64,000 nucleotides of DNA, from positions 1,178,001 to 1,242,000 of the forward strand of contig NW_024468909.1 in the NCBI RefSeq assembly GCF_011745365.1. Direction: 5' to 3'. Of the stretch, positions 1 to 10,674 are shown in pieces; position 1 is the first letter of the stretch, and every line of letters begins with the position of its first letter. This DNA comes from Cryphonectria parasitica EP155 (lineage: Eukaryota; Ascomycota; Sordariomycetes; Diaporthales; Cryphonectriaceae). The notes below the pieces were generated by a model, which saw only the letters and a program-made list of their open reading frames with translations, ran no database searches and was not told the DNA's origin. The translations under genes were made by a program, and so were the position numbers.

Positions 1-1252
1 GCGTAGCCACGGTACTGGGGTTTCTTGTCCATGAAAACGCTGTTGATGGCAGTGCAGATGAAGGCAGCCAGGTAGATGGGGACTGTCATGTACTGAGTGA
101 CGGCGCCGCTGTAGCCGAGGCCCTCTACGAGAGTTGGGTAGAAGTATGACAGCGTGGACGAGCCGACGACAGCCATGTAGCCGACAACGAAGATCCAGGT
201 TCTCCAGTTGAGGACGGAGTGTTTCAGGGCTGTGAGGTGGCCCATCTTCTCTTCGCCCACCACTGGTCTGGACCATTGGAGTCGCTTGGTTGCTAATTCA
301 CGTTCTCGGTCGGTGAGGCGCTTCGTGTTGGCAGGGAAGTCCAGGAGGAGAAAGGATGCGACTATTGACCATCCTGCAGTGGCAGCTCCTTCAACCTGTC
401 ATTGAGGAATAGTATTGATCAGTCAGAGAGTGTCATTCATTACCAGGCCACACATACGATGCGGCATAAGGCAAGACTCACAACAAAGAGCCATCTCCAA
501 CCTGGGAGGCCGTGTGCACCGTCCAAGTTCTGCTCGATAGCACCGGCTATAAGCCCGCCAAAGGCACCAGACAGGATCGCAGCCGAAATGTAGACACCGA
601 AGCGTTTAGCCTGTTCGTTTGGCTTATACCATGACGATAATATGAGGAGGACACCCGGCGCGAACCCGGACTCGAGGACCCCCACGACGACTCTTAACCC
701 AACAAGTGCTTGGTAGTTGGGTACCCAGGCCATTGCGATTGTGACACAGCCCCAGAGGAACATGATGGTAGGAAGAAAAATGGACGGTCTCGTTCGAGCT
801 AAGATCATGCTGTGTTGGGTTATGCAGGTTAGCAAAGTGTCACAAGGCAACAGTTGTCCCTGTCCTGGAAGTTGGCGTACTTGGAGGGCACTTCGCAGAC
901 GACATAGCCGATGAAGAAGACTGTGAGAGCCATTGAATACTCGTTCGAACCGAGACCAAGATCTGTTGCCATGCCAGACGTCTTTGCGTTGCCGATGCTG
1001 ATTTGCGAGTACAGTGTTAGCGTTGACGGAAAAGTCCTCGAAATGAGTTCCAATAACTCACTTGGTGCGGTCCATGTACGAGAGAAGGTACATGCACCAG
1101 ATGGCGGGCAAGAGATAGAGGTCAATCTTGCGTACAAGCTTGCGCTCCTCTTCGGTATCGGGTACATAGTCATCCACTGCACCAATCTCATGAGGCTTGG
1201 GAAGATCGACTTGCGTCTCTTCATCATGCTGGCTTCCTGGCTTGCCGTCCAT
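1..1252 (-). CDS. MFS anion:cation symporter-like permease (Dal5/Tna1 type), 3' part outside window
   Basis: Polytopic plasma-membrane transporter of the major facilitator superfamily. I read exons 1252-1062, 997-881, 809-482 and 395-1; the introns (998-1061, 810-880, 396-481) have GTGAGT, GTACGC and GTGAGT donors and CAG acceptors, and phase is kept throughout. The start ATG at 1252 gives an acidic cytosolic N-terminus, then LLPAIWCMYLLSYMDRTNIG, the typical TM1 signature of the anion:cation symporter subfamily (allantoate, nicotinate and related carboxylate permeases). Further family landmarks are GLGSNEYSMAL, FEVPSN-like CEVPSN, and GWRWLF followed by VEGAATAGW. The last residues visible are in the second half of the protein (FMDKKPQYRGYA), so the C-terminal helices lie left of the window. 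Family substrates are usually organic anions, so a sugar acid would be a reasonable cargo if this belongs with the kinase and aldolase genes next door. The substrate is inference only. Confidence 0.88.
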
Positions 1253-2363
1253 GTTGTCTGGAGGAGGAGTAAAGAGTCCAAGGGTGAGAATGCCTGTATC
1301 CAGCGTGTTGTCGTCACGGGGTAATTATAACAAGATGTAATCGAGTCGGGAGTGAGGCTCGAGAGGGATCGGCAGGAGTCGAGGTCTTTAAGTTAAGCAT
1401 ATAATGACCTGTTGCTTGTCCTGGTTCTCTTGTACTCATACCTCTCTACCCCACGATTCGGTTCACTCGGCTGATGTTCAAGGGAGGGTAGCTCCGAGCC
1501 TCTGCGATGCTAGGCTCGCCAAAAGATGGCCTGAGGTGTTTTGGACGGCTGTGTTAATTTCAGCCTAGGTGGCATCGTTAGTCTGGGCTGAACCCATCAA
1601 GGATGTTTGACAACTGGGCAGAGGAGTCAAAGACCAGTACGGAATTTAGCAATAGCCAGAGTCTCCTCCCAGTTCATCAGGTGGGGTCTGGGGCCCCGCG
1701 TCCCCAGATATTATCCTGACTCGGTGAGTGTGGATGATTCATCTCCCCCTCCCCCCCGCGATCTGCCTTGAAAATCCTTACTAGATTGTCAAAGCGTACC
1801 AAATAGCTGGGCCGTTGTTGAGGAGAACCACGAGACGCGGGCGGTAACAAAGAGCTAGCTAAGAAACTTGTGTGCGGCTGCTGGCACGCGGGATTTATTC
1901 CGTGTAACACTTACCTGCTGGCGCTCAAGCATAGGCGAGCTCGTCGGAGCGCGGAGTAGCCTAGTATTAAGTGAGAACTATTCTAGATAGATCTATATTC
2001 TTCGTATTGAGAAAGACTTGTTGTTAAGTCTGGTTATGTAGACAAAGCTTGTCGTAATAAGAGGCATCCTTCTGCTTCTCCATCCCGGAGCATACTCACT
2101 CCCCGTTGGACTTGGAAGAAACAGGGCACCGGGAAATACAAAATGAGAGTATGAAAAGAGAAAACTTTAATTGATACAAGCTACATGATTTGCTATCCCT
2201 GGCCCAGTTATCGGGTGGTCATATCTAAATATCACCTTGATAGAAAACATAAAACTACGAACGAACAATTTAACAATCAATGGTTGCCCTAGCTATTTTG
2301 TAACTACACGCGCAATTTGAATTTGATGCATTAGGTGTAGCATATGCCGTTGTTCAGCTTGTA
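1253..2363. other. Intergenic, promoter side of the MFS gene
   Basis: About 1.1 kb between the MFS start and the 3' end of the kinase gene. I see no ORF with family motifs and no RNA gene. It should hold the MFS promoter and the kinase 3' UTR. Confidence 0.6.
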
Positions 2364-4511
2364 TTAAGGCATACCTCCCGACGAGAAGGACTTCATAGCT
2401 TTGGACATGCCGCTCAACCACTCATACAATGCCCACGCCCCAGGGTCGGGCAACTCCTGACCCTGTGCCTCTGCAACATAAGTTGCTCGTCCAAACTTAG
2501 CCTTCAAGTATCGTGTAGCTTCAGCCTTCTCCTTGGCGACCCCGACAGCGTGATGAAAGTCCTTTACCTTGGCAAAATCCTGAGCAAAGGGGAGCAGAAC
2601 GTCCATTACAGTTCGGTCGCCCTCCCTTGCCCCTGTGTGGGTCTTGAGGGCAGCGACCGCCTGCTCTAATGCGACAGCGAACTCCTCGGCGTTTGCATGT
2701 GAGGGGCCTGTCGAGGTTGACGTCTTCAGAGCAGAAGTGAATGCCGACAATAAAATGCCCAGGATAGCACCCAAGGTCCCTCCCATATCATCAACAGCGT
2801 CCGTTGTGCTGTTGAGGAAGTCGACCACAGATCCTCTGTCTGCTCCACCCGCATCCAGAATCTTGATAATGGCTGGTCTAGATGTCATTTATATGTATGC
2901 AAACTCAACAAAAAACAAGAACACTCACCCTCGGACACACCCTGCACAGCCTCGCCACAGTCTCCGTCTCCCATGACCATGTCCCATTTCGTTAGGTTGG
3001 GCTCTGCCGCGATGGCAGCTTCGCATCCCGCACGAATGACGATTTTAAGGAGAGTTGGGTCCACTATGAGAAGTATGAGCTTTGTGAAAACATGTAACTA
3101 GACTGACCAAGGCACTTACCAACTATATCGGCGCCCTCATTGGACTTGGCAGCCCCATTCATCTGCACCGGCAACGCTTGTCTGAAATCGCCTTCCGGTC
3201 TGGGAGCCGTCAAGTTTGGCCATGAGACTGCTGTGGTAGGAGCATCCAGAAGCTCTAATAGCTCTGTTACAGGAGCACTGATTTCTCTTGAAGCGGCCGA
3301 CAGATTGCAGAGCGAGATAGAGAAGCCTGGGGCATTCAGTGATGTCTCAAAAGCCCCAGTGAGGACCCTGACTGGCGTAATCTTCCAGCTCGTTTCTATT
3401 TTTAATTTTGATCGAAATCAGCATGGGTACAAATCTGCAAGCACTTTGTTTCCTCCTTTCTGGAAGGTGGGTATGCATACGTAGTTGGATGATCACTTCA
3501 TCAGTCAGCGCCCCCAGCTCCAGATTCGACAATCCTCCATAATTGTTCACAACCAGAACACTGGAGTCATTGGGCTCGAATGTGACGAAATATCGCTCCG
3601 TGTCGTTCGAGTCGCAGAGCAATTTCAGACAGTGCTGAATCAGATTCTCCACAGAAGGAAAAGGTGATAATTTTTGCGCTCCCTAGATGATGATCAGTCG
3701 GGTCTTCTCTGTTTAATCTTCGTTTGAAATTTAAGTTGGAGTCAGAGAACGTACTGGTTCGTTGTGAATACCAGCACCGACTATAGCCACATCCTGGGGC
3801 ACGGTCTCATTCCGTTGACGACCTGGTACGTGGCAATGATCAAGAGCAGATCCAATCGAGACGACGTGAGAATTCACACCTCGTCCCAACTCCACGCACC
3901 GCTCAAAACTGTATTTCCTGCCAACCGCAGCACCTGTGATCTTCATAGCTGCAGCACAGCAAATCACTTGTCAACATATCTTGTTCAAAATCCATGACTG
4001 ACCCCCTCGAGCAAATGAAAGACTCACGAATGATGTGGCCCGGCATGCCTCTTCTCCCGACTGCGCCACACTTGCTTCTGCCAATGGATACATCGTCTGC
4101 TAGATGGATCATAGCGACATTCTTGGACAGACCTTGTGCTTTGGCCCGCTCTGCCGCCAACCCGAAATGAAGCTTGTCACCTGTGTAATTGGTGATCATC
4201 AAGATGTGGCCCTGCTCAGAGGGCGTTGCCTTGATCGCCGCGAGAACTTGCTTTGTGCTAGGTGAAGCGAAGATATCACCACACGCAGCTCCCGCCAGCG
4301 CGCCCGTGCCCACAAATCCCGACCATCCCGGCTCGTGGCCAGAACCACCGCCGCTGATGATCGAGACGGTGTTCGGGTCATGATAGGGGTCGTAGACAAC
4401 TCGTTCTGGCTCTATCAGGGCAAGATGAGTATTGGCGGCTGTGAGGGCCCTCAGGTAACGGGGCACCAGTGTGTTGGCCGCAGTCTCTGGGAAGAAGTGC
4501 TTATCCGACAT
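2364..4511 (-). CDS. Dihydroxyacetone-kinase family kinase (DhaK-DhaL fusion)
   Basis: ATP-dependent kinase for dihydroxyacetone or a related short ketose such as erythrulose, expected in the cytosol. Six exons fit: 4511-4028, 3948-3755, 3682-3481, 3395-3120, 3063-2929 and 2872-2364, giving 599 residues, normal for single-chain fungal enzymes. The N-terminal DhaK half has SIISGGGSGHEPGWSGFVG and GDIFASPS (substrate loop), TNYTGDKLHFGLAAE, and ALDHCHVPGR, which should carry the substrate-binding histidine. The C-terminal DhaL half has MGDGDCGEAV, the Asp-rich Mg-ATP site, and DDMGGTLGAILG, the nucleotide loop. Intron acceptors were chosen by phase: at the last intron only the AG before 2872 restores EAIIKILDAGG. 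The gene is divergent from the isomerase gene, with a TATA-like stretch about 50 bp upstream. No peroxisomal C-terminal tripeptide is seen (ends GGMP). Family assignment is firm. Substrate (DHA versus a tetrulose) cannot be told from sequence; the cluster context favours a tetrulose or similar ketose. Confidence 0.93.
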
Positions 4512-5252
4512 TCTCGGAATTGGGATTGGACGAGCAAGCTGAAGATGTCAACTGTCTCTGTATATATCGCTAATAAAGAACAACTTAAGGACACCTCAGA
4601 AAAAGTCTTGAATTTGAAGAACCGTTCTTCTAAATAAGATATACACACTACTACTACCTACATCGCTGTCTAAACGCAGCAGTATGCGGACAGTGTCACC
4701 CTGCCGAAAATGTCCACTCTGGCCATGACGGGCAGTAGGCCCAAAACCATGCGAGGAAAATACATATAGCGGACCATTCGAACGGTAGATAGCCTGTTGT
4801 TTCGTGACTGAGTTCTTTGGAGCCGAGTTCGTATAACGAAACGCAAGTACTCAACACGAACAGCGTGACACACAGTCGTCGTGCCGCGTGTCGAGGTCCC
4901 TTGCCGCTCCACGTACATGCGCTCTCGAATCTGCCCACGAGGAGTCCCTTTTTTGTACGAACTCATTGCAGCAAAATACTCAACAAGAATTGGAAAGAGT
5001 TAGGCGTCCGATTCGCGGCCCAGTACCCTCTTTGAATGCTGCCCGGGTCAAGACGACGCTCCTCGTTTGGACCCACACAAAGAGCAACACTGGTAGCATT
5101 TGATATATCGCGGCCTAGTCAAGGCCACTGAAATATTGCTGAAGAGTGAGGCCCTTTGACTTCTCGTAAATACTCATTACTTGAATCCTCAGCTTTTCTA
5201 AACAGTCTCCAACGCCTTATCCCAGTCTGCATTGCTTCCCTTCCTATCGACC
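4512..5252. promoter_or_regulatory. Divergent promoter between kinase and isomerase genes
   Basis: A 741-bp region separates the two oppositely oriented starts and must contain both promoters. It includes the near-palindrome ACCATTCGAACGGT at 4773-4786 (one mismatched pair), a possible regulator site. No coding signal is seen. Confidence 0.55.
4561..4567 (-). promoter_or_regulatory. TATA-like box of the kinase gene
   Basis: An alternating TATATA stretch lies about 50 bp upstream of the kinase ATG in a region otherwise of mixed composition. Placement fits a fungal TATA element; this is inference from position only. Confidence 0.35.
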
Positions 5253-5875
5253 ATGGCTGGATATCGCATTGTTCTTGGTGGCGACGATGCCGGCTTCGAC
5301 TACAAATCCACTCTCATCAAGGACCTCAGTGCAGATCCGAGGGTGAGCGAGGTCATTGACGTTGGCCCAGAGTCGTCGTCAGACAAAACCGCTTATCCTC
5401 ACTTTGCTATTGCCGCTGCTGAGCTCGTTGCTCAAGGCAAGGCTGACCGCGCTTGTGAGTCTTCATTCCGGTCTTCTTTTCTTCTAGATGTTTGGAGTAA
5501 CCTTGTGACTGATGTCCTCGGTGGTGGATTAGTGTTAATCTGCGGGACCGGTCTGGGTGTTGCAATCTCAGCGAATAAAGTCAAGGGCATCAGGGCTGTC
5601 ACGGCGCACGACAGTTTCAGTGTTGAACGATCTATCCTGAGCAACAACGCTCAGGTTCTATGTCTCGGTGCTAGAGTGATCGGTGTGGAGCTTGCCAGGA
5701 GACTGGTAAGAGAGTGGTTGACTTACAAGTTTGATCCAGTAGGTCGACAAGCCATACTTCTCCTCCAGGTGACTATTTCTAATCAATGGATGTATTTAAG
5801 GCATCTTCTTCAGCAGCAAAGGTCCAGTGTATCATAGATTATGACAACGGTACTAGCATAGCTGCAGCGGCATAG
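5253..5875 (+). CDS. RpiB/LacAB-family sugar-phosphate isomerase
   Basis: Aldose-ketose isomerase acting on a phosphorylated pentose or tetrose (ribose-5-P/ribulose-5-P, or erythrulose-4-P/erythrose-4-P in tetritol pathways). Exons 5253-5454, 5533-5738 and 5801-5875 give 160 residues, normal for the family. The start is the ATG in a good context (GACCATGG). Visible motifs are [12 protein letters not shown] (phosphate/substrate loop near the N-terminus), [16 protein letters not shown] with the catalytic cysteine, [26 protein letters not shown], and the C-terminal [18 protein letters not shown]. The second intron was placed by phase: only donor GTAGGT with acceptor TTTAAG restores this C-terminal motif; reading through would give an unrelated tail. 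Fungi normally use RpiA for the pentose phosphate pathway, so an RpiB-type enzyme beside a DAK kinase and an aldolase suggests a dedicated catabolic role. Exact substrate unknown. Confidence 0.9.
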
Positions 5876-6522
5876 ATTTCTCAATAGTATTATCAACATA
5901 ATTATGCATAAGCCAACCAGATTTTGATGTTATCTCGATTCTCGTCCATTGTGTTGACATGTAAAACCAAAACAGTAGACCTCAGTTCCACACAGCATCA
6001 CAAAGTAAAGATTGAGGAAGCCATGAGTTGATATCTGGTGTCCTTCTTCTTCTTCTTCTTCTTCTTTCTTTTTCTTTTTTTGGGGGGGGGGGTGGGGGGA
6101 GATAACATACTTATACGGTACTCTGGCGCGACATACAAAAGTTGAAAATTTCTTGAGATTATGACAAGTAAACTGACAGATGGACTCGTGACACCGCTTT
6201 AATATTAGAGAAATATATACAGACCAATACGGATTGAATAATATCCATAAGTTCGTCCTAACAGACCAAGATCCAGGTCCGGTCACGTACGATGGGCGGG
6301 TTAGGAGCCTCATGCAAAATCACATGCACCCGAACAATAGCAGCTTAGGGGCTCTTCGCTGCGTCAGCGTTGATCGATTGCAACCCTAAGACTTATTTTG
6401 CAATGTGATACTTAGGCAGAGAACGACACTCGAAACAGATCGCACTTGTCGGCAGTTTCCACGTTCGTAGAGCTTTGATTTTGATTTCTCGGCACAGATT
6501 ACACCGATATGAATTACAGGCT
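5876..6522. other. Convergent intergenic region with CTT repeat and G run
   Basis: This lies between the convergent 3' ends of the isomerase and aldolase genes. It contains a CTT/T-rich tract followed by a long G run (6042-6099). No gene seen. Confidence 0.6.
6042..6099. repeat. CTT microsatellite running into T and G homopolymers
   Basis: About seven CTT units are followed by T-rich sequence and then G10-T-G6 at 6082-6099. Position between two convergent genes suggests it lies in 3' UTRs. Confidence 0.85.
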
Positions 6523-7433
6523 CTAAGCTTTTCCAGTACTTCCACAAACATCAAGAGCCCATTCTGTCAGCCTCTGAATTTCCTTGGTTCCCTCCTCCAT
6601 CAACGTGGTAAGAGGCTTTGTGGGCGCATTGCTCTTGAGGTAGTTGTTGTAGTCGAGCAGGACCAACTTGTTGACGTTCACCTTCACACACCCACCAGCC
6701 ACGCACTTCTTGGTGACCTCCTCGGGCCAGTCGTTTGTTCCGTGCACGACCAGGCGCACCCTTCCAGCAACCTTCTCTCTGATCATTTGGAGCCTGTCAT
6801 ACTCCAGGTTAGGGCCCTTGGGCCCGTAGTCCCCGTGCACGTTGCCAAAAGCAGGTGCGAGAAAGTCGATTCCGGTAGCAATGAAATCCTCGACCTGCTC
6901 AGACGTAGTCAGGGCGCCTTCGAGGTCCGCAGTATCAGCGATACCATCCTCACCGCCCTCGATCCGTCCTGGCTCCGCCTCGGTCGTAATCTTGTGCTCG
7001 TTGCAGAAGGCGACCAGTTCTCGGGTCTTCCTCAGGTTCTCGTCCATTTCATAGTGGCTCATATCCACCATGATGGAGTCAAATGGAAGGTTTGCCGCCG
7101 CATGCCTAATCAATGCCTCGTCTTGTGCGTGATCAAGGTGGATCGACACGGGCACAGACGCTTGCCGTGCGTATTGTGCTGCGGCGTGAACTAAGAGCCC
7201 GTCGCTGTAGGTGATAGCCCAGGGAAACAGCTGCAGAATGAGCGGTGAGCGTTTTGCTTCTGCTGCACGGATGAGGCCCAAGATGCTCTCGATGTTGTAC
7301 CTGGAGGTGGTCAGCCTGACTTCCAACTGCCTCAAGAGTTGAAAACGTACGCGATGGCCGCGACCACACCATAACCGCCATCGTCGGCAGCCTTGAGGAT
7401 TTGATATGTCTTGTTTTGCTTCTTCCACTCCAT
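6523..7433 (-). CDS. Class II (zinc) ketose-phosphate aldolase, GatY/FBA-like with variant loops
   Basis: Metal-dependent aldolase that should cleave a ketose phosphate to a triose (DHAP or DHA) plus an aldehyde, in the cytosol. Exon 1 is 7433-7351 and exon 2 is 7300-6523, with a 50-bp intron; the protein has 286 residues, like bacterial GatY/KbaY. The start MEWKKQNKTYQILKAAD is the usual beginning of this fungal group. Visible residues are the catalytic Asp84 and Zn ligand His85 in HLDHAQDE, Glu137/Glu142/Glu145 in the TEAEPGRIEGGED segment, His183 in GNVHGDYGPKGPNL, and His214 in LVVHGTND. Two phosphate-binding segments differ from canonical fructose-bisphosphate aldolases: HGTND replaces the usual HG(A/G)SG, and VNVNKL replaces the usual N(I/V)DT(D/E). 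The fold and metal site are therefore intact while recognition of a second phosphate may not be. It is divergent from the Zn2Cys6 regulator gene and convergent with the isomerase gene. Confidence 0.9.
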
Positions 7434-8019
7434 CGTGTCACTGGGCCAAAAGTCTCGAATGGTGGAATGAATAAGGCGTGCCTGGTATCGATGTTTTCGT
7501 TGAAGACCACAGGGATGATAATGATGTCAGGTAATATATTTCACTCACTTCAAATACACTAGCTCTTTACGATGCTTTTCTGGTTGACATGGCCGAATAA
7601 CGAGTCACGCTTTTCGTAATGGTTGTGACGATTCGGCATGGCAACAGTACCATGGCCACGAGTCGCGCCCAGTTCCGAGCCTAATCCCCAAAGGACCATG
7701 AGGTAACTCTCGAAATGGAACAGGCCAGCGGGTCTGGAGAAGCGGGCCATGTTTCCCCAGCTCCACCACCCCACAAAGACTGACCTATCATACCGCGTTA
7801 CCAGGTTTAATTTGCACAGTGAGACGCGGCTCGTGGTAGAAAAGTCCCTCTTGCCGAGCAAGAGTCCGGGCAGAGGGAGACAGAGGTCAACCGCCGCCGA
7901 GTCGCGCTTCTCCTCTCCTACTCCTCCCTCCAATCTCGCGTCTAATCAGGGCACCGGTTTGTCAAATATCAATGTGACAACGGAGGGGCTGTCGAGTCGC
8001 GGTTCAGCGAGGCTGCAGG
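7434..8019. promoter_or_regulatory. Divergent promoter between aldolase and regulator genes
   Basis: A 586-bp region separates two opposite starts. No convincing coding signal. It should contain promoters for both the aldolase and the Zn2Cys6 gene, so autoregulation and pathway control could share sites here. Confidence 0.5.
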
Positions 8020-10094
8020 ATGCAAGGCCTCGAGAGGCCGAAGAAAAGAGTCCGGAAGTCCAGGGGAAAAGGGTTGAGGACGACGAGTGGTTGGTAAGTG
8101 TGGAGAGATCCATCTATTGTCCTCGTTCCGAGATTGAGTCTCGAGACGCAAAGGGTTCCAAAGACATTGATTAGAATTTCCTGATTCGTTCGGATGCCTT
8201 TATAAATATCTTGCTGACCCTCTCAAGTCTAACATGCCGGAGGAGACACAAGAAATGTGATGAGCGTCAGCCTGTGTGTGGGCCATGTTCTATTTCCAGC
8301 AGAGACTGTGTCTTTCCTGACATCGGCTCGCGACACAATGGAGAACCTCCAAGCGAGATAACAGAGATCTCTACTGCACAAACAACAACGGACTTGGCCT
8401 CTTTAAGGGCTTTAGTAGCTGAGGAATCGTCGTCACCCAGCCATGTTGTCCCCCAGGTGGTGGCCGAGGCAGCAACCACACCTCTTCAGCAGAGTCAGGT
8501 GTCGTCGTTGCCTGCAGCCTACGGAGTAGAGTTTCCATATCCAAACACTGCTGCAGTTCAGGTACCACAGGCTCTCCAAAGGTTGGACAGCGACCATCAC
8601 CTGCAGTACACTTACAGCCCGGACACTGTCGCTTCCGAGTTATTGACCGCGGACCTTGCTTCCACGCGCTGGCTCGGTCTGCTGGCACACGATGCAGCCC
8701 AGGCCGATAAGGGATTTTCGTTAACCTCGACACGTTATCCAAGCCCAGCAGCAGGAGACCAGAATGCAGTGCAACATACCCTGCAGACAGGAGGACCACA
8801 AGACTCTGTACCCCCAGTGCCGATTACCTCCTCATCCATCGCCGCAGTAAATGTACCCTCGAGGGTTTCCGAGCATGAGGATCCTGAAGTCACGTCTGAA
8901 CACTATGCGTGGCAACTGAATCACGACATCCCCCTTCAGAGCCATGAGGCTTATCTATTCAGAACTTTTGTCGAACACGCTGCCTCATGGCTGGACCTGT
9001 GCGATCCACGAAAACACTTCTCCACCCATGCTACCAGGCTCGCAGTACGTGCACCGGATTCCCCCAAAAATTCAAATTCTGCCATGCTAATATGTACCTC
9101 GGAGCTAACTGATGAATGTGAACAGTTGCGCAATCTGGGCCTCATGAAGGCCATTCTTGCCTTGGCTTCTCGTCATGCGATAGCGAGAACCCAGACTCCA
9201 GAGACGGATGTCAACGTCCCCATCCAATATTATTATGAAACCTTGCACTACGTCCAGGAGTCCCTACAGTATACAACATACACCCGATCCGAAGAGCTGC
9301 TCGCCACAGTGATCATCATCTCGACCTACGAGATGCTCGACGACGCAAACAGCAACTGGAAACGGCACCTCAAGGGCGTCTTCTGGATCCAGCGCTCACA
9401 GGAAGTCCACGGAGCCTCTGGCGGTCTTCGGCAGGCCGTGTGGTGGGCCTGGCTGCGTCAAGACCTGTGGGCTGCGTTCCGTGAAAAGCGAGCCTGCTTC
9501 AGCTTCTGGAGGCCCATCAAGGTCGTGTCAGAGCTGAGCCAGGACGAGCTTGCCAACCGGGCTATCTATCTCCTGTCACAGGCCGTGAACTACTGCGCAG
9601 AGTCTGCATCTACCTCCATGGCCATGAGTGAGAAGGTGCAGGCTTCAGAGACACTCCTGGCGGCACTTGAGCAGTGGCGGGCGTCTCTGGGGCCAGCGTA
9701 CAGGCCTCTGCCCACTCCGCACCTTGCAAACTCGGCCTTTAGACCACTCTGGATACACCCTCCCCAGTATGGCGTTGCCATACAAGCATATCACTTTGCA
9801 AAGATCCTGATCACTCTCCATCGCCCGGCTGAGGGGGGGTTTCACACATATTTACAGACCCAGCGCGTTCTTTCGGACGCCGTCGACGCCATCTGCGGCA
9901 TCGCTATGGAGCTGAAGGACGAGGGCTGCCAGATCCTCTCGGCGCAGTGCCTGTTTGGTGCTGGGCTCTGCACCCAGGATATGAAGAACCGCGACATCAT
10001 TATCGCCTTGATCAGAAGTTGTGAGGCGCGTACTGGCTGGCCCATGTCGAATCTCATTGATGACTTGAGGGCAGAATGGGCCAGCTTCAGTTGA
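8020..10094 (+). CDS. Zn2Cys6 transcription factor with fungal-specific regulatory domain
   Basis: Nuclear DNA-binding regulator. Exon 1 (8020-8093) encodes a basic N-terminus, KKRVRKSRGKGLRTTSG, likely a nuclear localisation signal. A 134-bp intron splits the zinc cluster, and exon 2 resumes at 8228. The joined cluster is C25-x2-C28-x6-C35-x6-C42-x2-C45-x6-C52, complete. A second intron at 9045-9125 (GTACGT donor, CTAAC branch, ACAG acceptor) is 81 bp and open in frame, so a single-exon model would keep 27 spurious residues. Removing it joins ATRLA to LRNLGLMKAILALASRH, a normal start of the fungal_trans_2 (PF11951-like) domain. The spliced protein has 619 residues. The middle (about 60-220) is low-complexity and Ser/Thr/Gln-rich. 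Position beside kinase, isomerase and aldolase genes suggests it is the pathway-specific activator; this is inference. Confidence 0.9.
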
Positions 10095-10674
10095 AAATCC
10101 GGATCTTCGAGCTTCTTATGGGCGTGATATACCGACTCGTTTGAATATTGGACTTTGTAGGAATTCAAAGTTCCGAATAATAATAAAAAAGGAGAGAAGC
10201 CTAGCAGGGGAACAGGATCACATTCTCCTAATACCAACATCTACGCATGTTGAATGGCGAAAGGTTTCAAGACTTCGTGTATCTCAACCAGATACTATCA
10301 GTCCTCGGATCGTTCTACGAATACGACACTATTTATCCTGGTAGTCGAATACATAAACCTTCTACCACTGTGTACACAAGATATACCTCCTGGTCTGCAT
10401 CATTAAGTCGCCATCTCCCTAAAACTATGTTAGCTTCTCATCTATCCTGCAGATGTTATTATAAATGAAGTACCTTGTGTGGCAACGACAGTGGACTCGA
10501 GTCTCTTAGGCACAAGACTGTGACCACGTGGATGATGAGTCGGTCAAGGATACAGCTTTCCCTCTCTGTTTCAGAGTGCTTTCTTGTGTGTCCGTGATGG
10601 AAGGTCCAAAATGTTTTTGAGGGACGGGCAATGTTGCTGGAGGCAGCTGCCTCCAGAGATCATGTCGACCAAGA
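10095..10674. other. Intergenic 3' region
   Basis: AT-richer sequence after the regulator gene. No gene or RNA signal recognised; the AATAATAAAAA stretch near 10178 could serve the regulator's 3' end. Confidence 0.5.

Noticed and set aside
5739..5837. Read-through C-terminus for the isomerase
   Set aside because: The spliced form ending [18 protein letters not shown] matches the family end; the read-through tail does not.
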